Part shown: positions 18,350-27,425 of the stretch, one piece after another | Position numbering within the stretch: the stretch's first letter is position 1 | Layout: every line of letters begins with the position of its first letter | Origin: JBAZOO01 sp041648735 | GTDB taxonomy: Bacteria; Verrucomicrobiota; Lentisphaeria; Oligosphaerales; CAITYL01 | Direction: 5' to 3' | NCBI GenBank assembly: GCA_041648735.1 | Contig: JBAZOO010000013.1 | Location: forward strand, 1 to 64,000 | Length of the DNA: 64,000 nucleotides | Program-made: the position numbers and the translations under genes | The notes under the pieces: generated by a model | The model's database searches: none | Told to the model about the DNA's origin: nothing | Seen by the model: only the letters and a program-made list of their open reading frames with translations

Positions 18350-19909
18350 TCACTGCAGGATCGCGTAGGAGAGGATGTTGACGCCGAGGTTGAGGGCGTC
18401 GGGCGGGGCATAGCCGCGGCAGTAGGGGCATTCGGCCAGCTCCCAGCCGCAGGCCAGGCCGTCGGGGCTGTAGATCACGGCCAGGCTGCCGTTCAGGTTC
18501 AGGCCGAAGAGGCGCGGCGCCATCCTGCCCGTGGCGCCGACGCGCTTGGCGAGGGCCGGCCGGGGCTGGACGCTGGTGATGCGGTTCGGGTACTGGTAGA
18601 GCGGGTGGGTGGCCGGCAGCGGCTGGAGTTCGGCGCCGCCGAGGGCGGCGGCCAGCTCGCGGCGGAAGGCGCGGTCGAACTCCTCGCGGCCGCAGCAGGC
18701 TTCGGCGAAGAGGATGCCGCCGCGCTGCAAGTACTGGCGCAGGCCGGCCTGCTCGGCGGCGGTCAGCCGGAAGGCGTCATGCCCCGTCAGGTAGAGGAAG
18801 GGCACCTCGCTGAGGCGCGGCGAGGTGAGCGGCAGCGCCTCGGTGGCGAAGCGGACGGGGGTCTTGGTCTTTTCATGGAAGACGTTGAGCAGCATGGAGA
18901 GGCCGGCTTCGCGGGTGCGCCAGCGGCCGCCGTAGGTGGCCTGGGCGATGAGGAACTTGCCGCTCTTCTCGGGGGAGGCGTCGGCGAACTGGAGGGCGCG
19001 GCTGAGGGGGACGGCGGTGCTGTGTTCGGCGGTGACGTAGGCCATGAGGTTGGCACCGAGCTTGCGGGCGGTCTCGACGGAATAGCCGAAGCAGGCTTTC
19101 ATCTCCTGGTCGGCGCGGTTGTCCCAGCCGGAGCTGGCGTCCCAGCGGAAGAGGAAGACGGCGGTGCGGCAGTCGATATCGATGCCGATGATGCCGGGGT
19201 CGGCGGGGTTGGCGCCGGCCTGGCGGGCATCGGCGCGGTAGTTGAAGTCCTTGATTTCGGTGAAGGCGTTGAAGAGGGGATGGCCGGCGGTGAGGCGGTA
19301 GGGGGGGCGCTCCGGCACCAGGGTCTGCATCTCGCGCAGGGCGGAGAAGAAGAAGTCGCCGCGGCCGTGGCAGGTGTCGAAGACGAGGGTTCCGCCCTTC
19401 AGCAGGTAGTCGCGGAGCTGGCGGCGGATTTCCGGGGTGAACTCGAAGGCTTGGTGGCCGGTGCGGTAGAGCACGGGCACGTCCTTGGGGTTTTCGGGGA
19501 TGCGCTCCAGCGGCAGGTTGATGGAGCTGAAATGCACCTTCAGGTTCTCCGCCATCCAGCGCAGCAGGTTCTCGACATCCCCCGGATTCATGGCCCAGTC
19601 GGCGGCCTGGCCGGCGGCGATCTTCGCCACCAGCACCGGCGGCCGCGGCGGGTTCTTCTTCTCGGTGCGCCGCAGCGGCACCGCCGGCAACGGCAGCGGC
19701 GGCAGCCCCTCGCCGCCGGAGAACTGGGCGGGGCGGGCCGGCGGCGGCCGGCCCGGGGTGACCGGGAACTCCTTCTCCCGCCGGACGATTTCGCTCTCGA
19801 ACCCGAGGCCGTCGAGCAACGGGGCCTGGCCGGCGGCGGAGAGCAGCAGCAACCATCCCAGCAATGGCGGCAGCAGCCGGGCCAGCCCCTGTTTCAGCAG
19901 CCAATTCAT
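18350..19909 (-). CDS. Secreted DUF4159 protein with two tandem copies
   Basis: A 519-residue protein with an N-terminal signal peptide or anchor (MNWLLKQGLARLLPPLLGWLLLLSAAG), a Pro-rich stretch to about residue 90, and two homologous DUF4159 units (about 90-300 and 300-519). Each has the same order: a W-R/T-R or N-P-G start, VPVLYRTGHQAF / VPFLYLTGHDAF, LRDYLLKGGTLVFD / LRQYLQRGGILFAE, a GRGDFFFSALREM / GREEFDRAFRREL helix, and H-P-L-(F/Y). DUF4159 resembles class I glutamine-amidotransferase-like folds and is common in Planctomycetes and Lentisphaerae, role unknown. Start codon has AAGGAG six bases upstream. Confidence 0.85.
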   Translation of the reverse strand: MNWLLKQGLARLLPPLLGWLLLLSAAGQAPLLDGLGFESEIVRREKEFPVTPGRPPPARPAQFSGGEGLPPLPLPAVPLRRTEKKNPPRPPVLVAKIAAGQAADWAMNPGDVENLLRWMAENLKVHFSSINLPLERIPENPKDVPVLYRTGHQAFEFTPEIRRQLRDYLLKGGTLVFDTCHGRGDFFFSALREMQTLVPERPPYRLTAGHPLFNAFTEIKDFNYRADARQAGANPADPGIIGIDIDCRTAVFLFRWDASSGWDNRADQEMKACFGYSVETARKLGANLMAYVTAEHSTAVPLSRALQFADASPEKSGKFLIAQATYGGRWRTREAGLSMLLNVFHEKTKTPVRFATEALPLTSPRLSEVPFLYLTGHDAFRLTAAEQAGLRQYLQRGGILFAEACCGREEFDRAFRRELAAALGGAELQPLPATHPLYQYPNRITSVQPRPALAKRVGATGRMAPRLFGLNLNGSLAVIYSPDGLACGWELAECPYCRGYAPPDALNLGVNILSYAILQ

Positions 19910-19968
19910 CGCGCACTCCTTTTGCCGGTCCGGAGAGAGGAAGCGACCCTGGACAATCCAATCTCCAG

Positions 19969-19998
19969 ACTATAGACGGCGCCGGCGGGGTTTGCGAA
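19969..19998 (-). promoter_or_regulatory. Putative promoter of the DUF4159 gene
   Basis: On the minus strand TTCGCA (19998-19993) is 18 bases from TATAGT (19974-19969), about 60 bases upstream of the ATG. The -10 box is good and the -35 box is weak. Confidence 0.4.
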
Positions 19999-20182
19999 CG
20001 GCCCAGGCCACCGGGCGGATTGATTTCCCCCATCTCCGGCTTACATTGATTTCTTTGGTTTTTTGGGTCATTCCCCGCCGGCGACCCCCGTGGCCGGCTG
20101 GGGCATTCCTGGGAAGATTGGCTTCGCTCGGACTTCGTGGCCTTCGTGACGGGGTGGTGAATAATTCAGGTTAGGTTTGGAC

Positions 20183-21454
20183 ATGGCTAACACGGTATTG
20201 GTCGGCCTCCAGTGGGGGGACGAAGGCAAGGGGAAGATCATTGACGTGCTGACCGAGCAGGCCGAGGTCGTCGTCCGCTTCCAGGGCGGCAACAACGCCG
20301 GGCACACGGTCGAGATCGGTTCCGAGAAATACGCACTGCACCTGATCCCCTCGGGCATCCTCCACCCGGGCACCCTCTGCATCATCGGCAACGGCCTGGT
20401 GGTGAACCCGCTGGGGCTGCACCAGGAACTGACCGACCTGGCGGCCCGCGGCATCGCCACCGCCGGGCGGCTGTTCATCAGCTCCCGGGCCCACCTGGTC
20501 TTCTCCTTCCACCAAGTCATGGACGGCGTCAACGAAAGCCGGCTCGGCGAGGGCAAGATCGGCACCACCCGCCGCGGCATCGGCCCCGCCTACTCCGACA
20601 AGATCAACCGCGTCGGCATCCGCGCCGGCGAGCTGCGCGACCCGGCCCGGCTGGAGGCGCTCTTCCGCAAGCAGGCCGCCGCCTACCAGGAGCGCTTCCG
20701 GCGCGCCGGGGTGACCGACTATGACATTGACGCCGAGTGGGCCGCCCTCCAGCCGGTCGCCGCCGCCCTGGCGCCGTTGGTGCGGGACACCACCCTCCTG
20801 CTCCACCAGGCGATCCGGGAGAACCGCCGCATCCTCTTCGAGGGTGCCCAGGGCACCTGGCTGGACGTGGACTTCGGCACCTACCCCTTCGTCACCAGCA
20901 GCAACACCACCGCCGGCGGCGCCTGCACCGGCACCGGGGTGCCCCCCAACCAGATCCACCGGAGCATCGGCGTCGCCAAGGCCTACACCACCCGGGTCGG
21001 CTCCGGCCCGTTCATGACCGAGCTGAACGACGCCACCGGCGAGCGGCTGCGGGCCACCGGGCGCGAGTTCGGCACCACCACCGGCCGCCCCCGCCGCTGC
21101 GGCTGGTTCGACGCCGTCGCCACCCGCTACGCCGTCATGCTCAACGGCACCACCGGCCTGGCGGTGACCAAGCTCGACGTGCTGGACGGCCTGCCGGCCC
21201 TCCAGATTTGCGTCGCCTATGAGGTGGACGGCGTGCGCCACACGGAGCTGCCCGACGACCCGGCCGTGGTCGAGCGGGCGCGGCCGGTCTATGAGACGCT
21301 GCCGGGCTGGAGCGCGCCGACCGCGCCGGCCCGGAAGTGGACCGACCTCCCCGCCAACGCCCAGGCCTACCTCCGGCGCCTCTCCGAGCTGGTCGGCGCC
21401 CCCATCGACATCGTCTCCGTCGGCCCCGGCCGCGACCAGACCTTCTTCGCCTGA
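20183..21454 (+). CDS. purA: Adenylosuccinate synthase
   Basis: PurA joins IMP and aspartate with GTP to form adenylosuccinate, the first committed step to AMP. Motifs: N-terminal GLQWGDEGKGKIID with the P-loop and catalytic Asp; NNAGHT; QGTWLDVDFGTYPFVTSSN (about residues 222-240); GEFGTTTGRPRRCGWFD (about 293); C-terminal VGPGRDQT. The 423 residues are normal. The start at ATG 20183 is two codons after a TTG that opens the frame. It is followed by uppS and cdsA in the same direction. Confidence 0.97.
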   Translation: MANTVLVGLQWGDEGKGKIIDVLTEQAEVVVRFQGGNNAGHTVEIGSEKYALHLIPSGILHPGTLCIIGNGLVVNPLGLHQELTDLAARGIATAGRLFISSRAHLVFSFHQVMDGVNESRLGEGKIGTTRRGIGPAYSDKINRVGIRAGELRDPARLEALFRKQAAAYQERFRRAGVTDYDIDAEWAALQPVAAALAPLVRDTTLLLHQAIRENRRILFEGAQGTWLDVDFGTYPFVTSSNTTAGGACTGTGVPPNQIHRSIGVAKAYTTRVGSGPFMTELNDATGERLRATGREFGTTTGRPRRCGWFDAVATRYAVMLNGTTGLAVTKLDVLDGLPALQICVAYEVDGVRHTELPDDPAVVERARPVYETLPGWSAPTAPARKWTDLPANAQAYLRRLSELVGAPIDIVSVGPGRDQTFFA

Positions 21455-21500
21455 TTCCATTCCAGCGAAAGCGGAACTCGCCGCGAAGAGGTGTTGCGCC

Positions 21501-22217
21501 ATGCCGGAACTGAACCCGCCCCCGCATCCCCGCCACATTGCCATCATCATGGACGGCAACGGCCGCTGGGCCCAGGGCCGGGGGCTGCCGCGGCTCGAGG
21601 GGCACCGGGCCGGCGCGGAGAGCGTCCGCCGGGTGGTGGAGCTGTGCGGCGAGTTCAAGATCCCCTATCTGACCTTGTACGCCTTCAGCACGGAGAACTG
21701 GCGCCGGCCGGCGGCGGAGGTCGCGGCGCTGATGCGGCTCCTGGAACGCTTCCTGCGCGAGCGGGAGAAGGATCTGCACCGGCACCAGTTGCGGCTCCAC
21801 GTCATCGGCCAGGTCGAGCGCTTGCCCGCCGGGCCGCGGACCCTCCTCGAACAAGTCATGGCCCGCACGGCCCACCACACGGCTGGCGTGCTCACCCTCG
21901 CCTTGAGCTACGGCGGCCGCGAGGAGCTGGCCCGGGCCGCCCGCCGGATCGCCGAACGGGTGCGCGCCGGCACCCTGGATCCCGAGGCGGTCACCGAGGA
22001 GACGGTCGCCGGCGAGCTGTACACCGCGGGGCTGCCCGACCCCGACCTGCTGATCCGCACCAGCGGCGAGCTGCGGCTCAGCAACTTCCTGCTCTGGCAG
22101 CTCTCCTACGCCGAACTGTACGTGACCCCGTGCCTCTGGCCGGACTTCGGCCGCGCCGAGTTTGTCCTGGCCTTGGAGGAGTATGCCCGCCGCCAGCGGC
22201 GCTTCGGCGGAGTCTGA
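21501..22217 (+). CDS. uppS: Isoprenyl transferase (undecaprenyl diphosphate synthase)
   Basis: A cis-prenyltransferase that extends farnesyl diphosphate to the C55 carrier lipid for peptidoglycan and glycans. Seen: IAIIMDGNGRWAQGRGLPRLEGHRAG with catalytic Asp (about residue 18) and the substrate-binding Arg and His; FSTENWRRP; and the C-terminal LIRTSGELRLSNFLLWQLSYAELY. The 238 residues are typical. The frame is open upstream inside purA, but ATG 21501, preceded by an AGAGG site, gives the normal N-terminus. It sits between purA and cdsA; uppS-cdsA adjacency is widely conserved. Confidence 0.95.
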   Translation: MPELNPPPHPRHIAIIMDGNGRWAQGRGLPRLEGHRAGAESVRRVVELCGEFKIPYLTLYAFSTENWRRPAAEVAALMRLLERFLREREKDLHRHQLRLHVIGQVERLPAGPRTLLEQVMARTAHHTAGVLTLALSYGGREELARAARRIAERVRAGTLDPEAVTEETVAGELYTAGLPDPDLLIRTSGELRLSNFLLWQLSYAELYVTPCLWPDFGRAEFVLALEEYARRQRRFGGV

Positions 22218-22257
22218 TCCCCAGCCGACAAATCTTCACGGCGCCGCCGGCGGCGGC

Positions 22258-22296
22258 AAAGCGGTTTTTGTCCACTAATTTCACGAATTGACACCA
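22258..22296. repeat. Degenerate copy of the AT-rich CACGAA-type intergenic repeat
   Basis: The string TTTTTGTCCACTAATTTCACG is related to the TTTTTGCCCACGAA..CACGAA units at 27.8-28.0 kb. It lies in the gap between uppS and cdsA, which is AT-richer than the neighbouring genes. Confidence 0.4.
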
Positions 22297-22469
22297 ATTG
22301 CTTGATGAAATCGTGGTGGAAATGATAGCGGGAGTGACTGGAGATTGGCGGATCGTCAGCGGAAGTTAGCGGTTGAAAGAGTTTCAAGCACTAACCGGAT
22401 CGCTGGTCAAGATGGTTCGGCAACGGGCAACGGAATTCCGGCGCCGGGAGGCGTGAGAAGGGTGGCAAG

Positions 22470-23360
22470 ATGTTCAAGTGGCGGTTGGTCAGCGGTCTTC
22501 TCCTCGGCACGGCGGCGCTGCTTTCCCTCGGCTGGCCGGGGGTGCCCGGCGCCGCCGTCTTCACCCTGCTCTGCGCCTGGCTGGCCTGGGTCGCCGCCGG
22601 CGAGTTCCACAACCTGGCCAAGGGCTGCGGCGCGGCCGGCTTCCCCACCCTCACCCGGGTCTTCGCCGTCCTCGTCATCCTGGCCGCCGGCTTCCTCCCC
22701 GCCTGCTTCGGTGAGCAGCGGCTGCTCTGGACGGACGTGCTCCAGACTGGCGTCATCGCCACCTTCGTCGCCCTCGGCTTCCTCCAGGTCTTCCGCCGCG
22801 GCGCCAGCCCCGGGGCGATCCTGGACCTGCTGGCCTCCCTCGGCGGCCTGCTCTACATCGCCTGGACCCTCGCCTTCATCCCCCGAGTCTATTTCAACAC
22901 CGGCTTCGCGCCCGACGGCCGCTGGCTGACGCTCTTCCTCATCGCCGTCACCAAGGCCGGCGACATCGGCGCCTATGCGGCCGGCATGCTCACCTCCAAG
23001 CTGCCGGGCGGCAACCACAAGATGATGCCCGCCGTCAGCCCGAAGAAGAGCTGGGAGGGATTTGCCGGCGGCCTGGCGGCCAGTGTCGGCACCGCCCTCG
23101 CCCTGGTGCTGCTCCTGCCGACCAAGTGGGAGTTCAACGGCGTGGACGTGCTGACTTGGAAGGGCGCCGTGGCCTGGGGCGTGGCCTGCACCGTCCTCGG
23201 CTTCTGGGGGGACGTGGCGGAGTCGGCCTGCAAGCGCGCCGCCCAAGCCAAGGATTCAGGGAAGATCCCCGGCCTGGGCGGCGTCCTGGACGTGCTCGAC
23301 AGCCTGATGCTGGTCGCGCCGTTCTTCTACGCCTGGCTCCGGCTCAAGGCCGGGGCCTGA
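22470..23360 (+). CDS. cdsA: Phosphatidate cytidylyltransferase
   Basis: CdsA makes CDP-diacylglycerol, the precursor of bacterial phospholipids, in the inner membrane. The 296 residues contain about seven to eight hydrophobic helices. The conserved C-terminal region is present as SACKRAAQAKDSGKIPGLGGVLDVLDSLM (about residues 250-280), close to the signature S-x8-KR-x3-KD-x5-P-GHGG-x-LDR-x-D; the Gly-His and Asp-Arg positions are changed here. TKAGDIGAYAAG and SPKKSWEG are also family motifs. A GGG/AAGGGTGG site precedes the ATG. The gene converges with the HMGL-like aldolase 20 bases away. Confidence 0.9.
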   Translation: MFKWRLVSGLLLGTAALLSLGWPGVPGAAVFTLLCAWLAWVAAGEFHNLAKGCGAAGFPTLTRVFAVLVILAAGFLPACFGEQRLLWTDVLQTGVIATFVALGFLQVFRRGASPGAILDLLASLGGLLYIAWTLAFIPRVYFNTGFAPDGRWLTLFLIAVTKAGDIGAYAAGMLTSKLPGGNHKMMPAVSPKKSWEGFAGGLAASVGTALALVLLLPTKWEFNGVDVLTWKGAVAWGVACTVLGFWGDVAESACKRAAQAKDSGKIPGLGGVLDVLDSLMLVAPFFYAWLRLKAGA

Positions 23361-23380
23361 CGGCGGCGGCCGGTGCCGCC

Positions 23381-24388
23381 TCACTGCTCTTCGGTGATCG
23401 CGTCGTAGAAGCCCACGATCTGCCGGTAGTCCGCACCCTCCATGAACTCCATCGCGTCCTTGGGATGCTGGTTCTGGTGGCCGGTGATCATGTAGGGGAT
23501 GGCGAACCCCCAGCGCAGCTTTTCCCGCAGCGGCTCCACATGGTCCTGGATGCACTGGAGCACCGGGCGGATGCGGAACTTGGGGTTGTGCAGGAAGCTG
23601 AGCAGCAGCTCCATCGGGCAGTTGCCGGCCCCGCGCCCCAGCCCGGCGATGCTGGCGTCGAGCCGGTTGGCGCCCAGGGTGATCGCCTCGATCGTGTTCG
23701 CGAAGGCGAGCTGCATGTTGTTGTGGGTGTGGATCCCCACTTCCTTGCCGGCCGGCTTGGCGAAATGCAGGAACTTGCAGACCAGCGCCCGGACCTGCTC
23801 GTTGTACATCGAGCCGAAGCTGTCCACCACGTAGAGCGTCCCCACCTCCGAGGCCGCCAGCAGCTCCAGGGCGCTGTCCAGCTCGGAGTTGGGCACGGTG
23901 GAGACCGCCATCAGGTTCAGCGTCGTCTCGTACCCCTTGTCGTGCGCGTCCTTGATCATGTCCAGCGCCGTCGGGATCTGGTGGATGTAGGTGGCGACCC
24001 GCACCAGGTCAACCACGCTCTGGGCCCGCGGCGGAATGTCGGCATGGTAATCCGTCTTCTCGGCGTCGGCCATCACCGAGAGCTTGGTGGTGGGATGCCT
24101 TTCGGGGACGATGCGGCGCAGGTCGTCCTCGACGCAGAACCGCCAGGTGCCGTGCTTGTCACGGGCGAAGATCTTCTGGTCGGCCTTGTAGCCGACCTCC
24201 ATGTAATCAATGCCGGCGGCGCCGCAAGTGTCGAAGATGGCCTGGACAAAGGGGAAGTCGAACAGGTGGTTGTTCATCAGCCCGCCGTCGCGGACCGTGC
24301 AATCCACCACCTTGATTTCCGGGCGGTAGCCGAGCCAGCCCTTGGGGCCGGTGGTGACAGGGGGGTGCGCGTGGGATTCGCTGCTCAT
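23381..24388 (-). CDS. HMGL-like aldolase catalytic-domain protein
   Basis: A 335-residue TIM-barrel protein of the DRE-metallolyase group (HMG-CoA lyase, isopropylmalate synthase, 4-hydroxy-2-oxovalerate aldolase). Seen: the first strand VVDCTVRDGGLMNNH with the metal-binding Asp, a GIDYMEVGYK strand, YVVDSFGSM, and GIHTHNNMQLAFANTIEAI with the two metal-binding histidines in HTHNN. LDASIAGLGRGAGN is also typical. It most resembles the 4-hydroxy-2-oxovalerate aldolase branch, but no partner dehydrogenase is nearby and the substrate is unknown. The start at 24388 is preferred to an upstream frame. It lies 80 bases after the V-ATPase A subunit, where the B gene would normally be. Confidence 0.85.
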   Translation of the reverse strand: MSSESHAHPPVTTGPKGWLGYRPEIKVVDCTVRDGGLMNNHLFDFPFVQAIFDTCGAAGIDYMEVGYKADQKIFARDKHGTWRFCVEDDLRRIVPERHPTTKLSVMADAEKTDYHADIPPRAQSVVDLVRVATYIHQIPTALDMIKDAHDKGYETTLNLMAVSTVPNSELDSALELLAASEVGTLYVVDSFGSMYNEQVRALVCKFLHFAKPAGKEVGIHTHNNMQLAFANTIEAITLGANRLDASIAGLGRGAGNCPMELLLSFLHNPKFRIRPVLQCIQDHVEPLREKLRWGFAIPYMITGHQNQHPKDAMEFMEGADYRQIVGFYDAITEEQ

Positions 24389-24468
24389 CGGGCACTTTTC
24401 CGTTTCGAAACGTGGAAACAGCCCACTGTAAAGGGCAAACCCACAAAAGCAACCGCGAATGCCACGTT

Positions 24469-26271
24469 TCACGGCGCGGTGCCGAACCGCTGATCCTTGG
24501 CGTCGAACTCCGCGGTCACTTGCCGCAAAAGCTGGGCCAGCGCGGCGGCGGCGCCCTCGTTGGGGATTTGGTTCTTCATCCGCAGCACCGGCTCGAAGCA
24601 GGCCAGCTCGCGGATTTCGGCGACGGTGCCCCCGCGCTTGAGGAACTGGCGGGCCCGGCGCTGGAAGGCGACGAGGAGGTTGAGCATGCCGACCTGTTTC
24701 TCGGGGTGGCAGTACATGTCATTGGGGTCGAAGGAGTTCTGCTGGAGGAAGGCGTTCTTCACCAGCTCGGCGAGGAGGAGGGTCAGCCGCTGCTCGTCGG
24801 GCAGGGCGTCGGGGCCGACCAGCTTGGCGATGCGCTGGAGCTTGACTTCCTGCTGGAGGATGTCCATGAGGGTGTCGCGGGCGGCCTGCCAGCCGGGGTC
24901 GCGCCCCAGCCACCAGCCGGCGACCTCGCCCAGGTATTCGCTGTAGCTGGCCAGCCAACTGATGGCGGGGTAGTGGCGGGCGTTGGCGAGGTCGCGGTCG
25001 AGCGCCCAGAAGCAGCGGATGAAGCGGCTGGTGTGCTGGGTGACCGGCTCGGAGAAGTCGCCGCCCGGGGGGGAGACGGCGCCGATGACGGTCACGGAGG
25101 CCTCGGCGCCGGCGAGGGTCCGGACGCGGCCGGCGCGTTCGTAGAACTCGGCCAGGCGCGAGGGCAGGTAGGCGGGGAACCCCTCGTCGGCCGGCATCTC
25201 CTCCAGGCGTCCGGAGAGTTCGCGCAGCGCCTCGGCCCAGCGCGAGGTGGAATCGGCCATGACGGCGACGTGGTAGCCCATGTCGCGGTAGTATTCGGCG
25301 AGGGTGATGCCGGTGTAGATGCTGACTTCGCGGGCGGCGACCGGCATGTTGGAGGTGTTGGCGATGAGGATGGTCCGCTCCATCATCGAGCGGCCGGTGC
25401 GCGGATCCACCAGCTCGGGGAACTCGCGGAGCACCTCGGTCATCTCGTTGCCGCGCTCGCCGCAGCCGATGTAGACGATCAGGTCCGCCGAGGCCCACTT
25501 GGCCAGCGCGTGCTGGGTCATGGTCTTGCCGGTGCCGAAGCCGCCGGGGATCGCGGCTGTGCCGCCGGCGGCAATGGGGAAGAAGGCATCAATCACCCGC
25601 AGGCCGGTGACGAGCGGCGTGGTCAGCGGCAGCCGCCCCGCGGCGGGGCGCGGCCGGCGCACGGGCCAGACGCTGGTCAGCCCCAGCGGCCGTTCGGCCC
25701 CTTGCGGAGTCCGCACGCTGCCGAGGCGGTCGCCGACGCGGCAAGGGCCTTCCCCGGCAATCTCCAGCAGCGTCCCGGCGCACTCCGGCGGCACCAGCAG
25801 CCGATGGCGGATGGCCGGCGTCTCCTGCACCTCCCCCCAGACTTGGCCGGGGCGGAGTTCGGCACCGGGCTTGGCCACGGGCTGGAACGGCCAGGCCCGC
25901 TCCAAATCCAGCGGCGACGCCTTGGCGCCCCGGGGGATGGCCATGCCGCTGGCGCGGGCGATGACCGCCAGCGGCCGCTGGATGCCGTCATAGATCGAGC
26001 CGACCAAGCCGGGGCCAAGGGTGACGGAGAGGGGGTGGCCGGTGCCGCGCACCGGGTCGCCGGGGCGCAGCCCGGCCGTGTCCTCGTAGACCTGGATGGT
26101 CGCCCGGTCGTCGCGGATCCGGATCACCTCGCCGATCAGCCCGGCGGCGCCGACCGCGACCACTTCCAGCATGCCGACGGCGAGCATCCCCTCCGCCTCG
26201 ACGATCGGCCCGTTGATGCGCACCAGCCGGCCGGCGGCCGGCGGCGGGGATTGTGGCTGCTGCTGTGTCAT
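24469..26271 (-). CDS. atpA: V/A-type ATPase catalytic subunit A
   Basis: Subunit A carries the catalytic nucleotide site of the soluble V1/A1 ring. Its 600 residues show the N-terminal barrel (GRLVRINGPIVEAEGM), the A-specific non-homologous insert (about 110-190), Walker A GGFGTGKTMTQH (about 235-246), the GCGERGNEMTEVL motif, Walker B VAVMADSTSRWAEAL, and SPPGGDFSEPV. This rules out subunit B. It ends the leftward cluster; genes for B and D do not follow and are not in the window. Symbol atpA follows usage for V/A-type operons. Confidence 0.95.
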   Translation of the reverse strand: MTQQQPQSPPPAAGRLVRINGPIVEAEGMLAVGMLEVVAVGAAGLIGEVIRIRDDRATIQVYEDTAGLRPGDPVRGTGHPLSVTLGPGLVGSIYDGIQRPLAVIARASGMAIPRGAKASPLDLERAWPFQPVAKPGAELRPGQVWGEVQETPAIRHRLLVPPECAGTLLEIAGEGPCRVGDRLGSVRTPQGAERPLGLTSVWPVRRPRPAAGRLPLTTPLVTGLRVIDAFFPIAAGGTAAIPGGFGTGKTMTQHALAKWASADLIVYIGCGERGNEMTEVLREFPELVDPRTGRSMMERTILIANTSNMPVAAREVSIYTGITLAEYYRDMGYHVAVMADSTSRWAEALRELSGRLEEMPADEGFPAYLPSRLAEFYERAGRVRTLAGAEASVTVIGAVSPPGGDFSEPVTQHTSRFIRCFWALDRDLANARHYPAISWLASYSEYLGEVAGWWLGRDPGWQAARDTLMDILQQEVKLQRIAKLVGPDALPDEQRLTLLLAELVKNAFLQQNSFDPNDMYCHPEKQVGMLNLLVAFQRRARQFLKRGGTVAEIRELACFEPVLRMKNQIPNEGAAAALAQLLRQVTAEFDAKDQRFGTAP

Positions 26272-26298
26272 CGGATCAGTCTTTTTTTCAAATTCTTA

Positions 26299-26322
26299 GC
26301 CCACGAAACACACGAAAGGAGG
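26299..26322. repeat. Single copy of the CACGAA-type intergenic repeat
   Basis: AGCCCACGAAACACACGAAAGG lies in the 85-base gap between the E and A subunit genes. It matches the units at 27.8-28.0 kb. Confidence 0.55.
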
Positions 26323-26356
26323 CGAAAGCTCAAGCGCTGGGATTTTTTAGTGCGGC

Positions 26357-27064
26357 TTAGTGAAGATTCGTGTTTGACGGGGCTTCGTCTCCCCCAGAAA
26401 CCTTCAGGGAACCGGTGGCGGCATCGAGGTTTGGGGGTGGGTTGGCGGCACCCAGTTCGGCGGCGAGGCGAGCGCGGAGCGCCGGTTCCAGCCGTTCCAG
26501 GCGGGCGCGGAAGCTTTGGTCCACGGCCAGGCGTCCCGCCGCCGTGCGCACGGCCAGTCCGGGGGGCAAGGCGGGATCGGCGACGACGCGCCAGCCGGCG
26601 GCCAGTGCCGGATCCAGGTTGGCGCGGCGGGCGGCGGTGGCGAGGCGTTCCGGGGTGAGCTGGGCGGCGTCGGGGGGCGGGGCGGCGAATTCCAGGGCGG
26701 GGTCGGCTCCGAGGATGGCCAGGGCTTCGGCGGCGAGCGTTTCCAGGAGGTCGGCGCGGCGGTCGCCCGCCAGCGCCTCCAGCTCGGCCAAGGCGGCCGC
26801 CAAGGCGTCGCGGAGATGATTTTCGCGGCGGAGCAGCCACTGGCGGCGGGCCTCCTGGCGGATGCCGGCGGCGATGGCGCGGGCCCGGGCCTCGCCCTCG
26901 GCGGTGGCGGCGGCGAGCTGGGCGGCCCGGGCCTGGGCGGCGTCGGCGGCGGCCTGGTCGAGGAGCTTCTTCGCCTCCTGGCTGGCGCGGTCGCGGAGCC
27001 GTTTTGCCTTGCGCTCCGCCTCGGCGAGGATTTCCCGTTGCAGTTTCTCTTCCTGGTCGGTCAC
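26357..27064 (-). CDS. atpE: V/A-type ATPase subunit E (peripheral stalk)
   Basis: Subunit E forms the peripheral stalk with a G/H-type partner. The 235 residues begin with a long charged helix (EEKLQREILAEAERKAKRLRDRASQEAKKLLDQ) with heptad spacing, then a globular C-terminal domain with VVADPALPPGLAVRTAAGRLAVDQSFRARLERLEPALRARLA, the usual G(G/L)xVxxxDGxIxxDNTxxxRLE region of the family in a divergent form. The GTG start overlaps the F-subunit stop (GTGA), with AAGGAG five bases before it. The last 15 residues (SGGDEAPSNTNLH) are unusual. Confidence 0.85.
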   Translation of the reverse strand: MTDQEEKLQREILAEAERKAKRLRDRASQEAKKLLDQAAADAAQARAAQLAAATAEGEARARAIAAGIRQEARRQWLLRRENHLRDALAAALAELEALAGDRRADLLETLAAEALAILGADPALEFAAPPPDAAQLTPERLATAARRANLDPALAAGWRVVADPALPPGLAVRTAAGRLAVDQSFRARLERLEPALRARLAAELGAANPPPNLDAATGSLKVSGGDEAPSNTNLH

Positions 27065-27381
27065 GGCTTCTCCTTGCCCAGCTTGATGCCGACGGCCTCC
27101 TGGATCATCCCCTCGAGGCTCTGGCGGCGGACGGGGGTTTCCCAGAGATCCGGGATTTCCACCAGGTACGGCGGCGCGGCGGTGAGCCGGTGGGCGGCAG
27201 CCTCGGCGGCCAGCCATTCCCCGACCTGCTCGGTGAGGATCAGGACGCGGCAGTTGGCGCGGTCCAGGGCCTGGCGGAAGGCGGCCTGGGCCTCGGCGGC
27301 GGAGGCGACGGGGGCGCCGGCCACGCCGGCGAACTGGAACCCCAGGATCGTGTCGCGGTCACCGATGATATGGAAGGCCAT
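27061..27381 (-). CDS. atpF: V/A-type ATPase subunit F
   Basis: Subunit F is a small Rossmann-like protein of the central stalk. The 106 residues match: FHIIGDRDTILGFQFAGV at the N-terminus, CRVLILTEQVGEWL in the middle (the family VGxIxITE pattern), and PYLVEIPDLWET before a C-terminal helix ending EAVGIKLGKEKP. It lies between K and E and overlaps E by four bases. Confidence 0.9.
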   Translation of the reverse strand: MAFHIIGDRDTILGFQFAGVAGAPVASAAEAQAAFRQALDRANCRVLILTEQVGEWLAAEAAAHRLTAAPPYLVEIPDLWETPVRRQSLEGMIQEAVGIKLGKEKP

Positions 27382-27425
27382 GGCGCAGCCGCCCCTCCGG
27401 CTTCAGGTCGAGGTCGAGTTCGAGG

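Noticed and set aside
24469..26271. Could this be V-ATPase subunit B or F-type alpha/beta
   Set aside because: The 600-residue length, the A-specific insert and the intact GGFGTGKT Walker A place it as subunit A.
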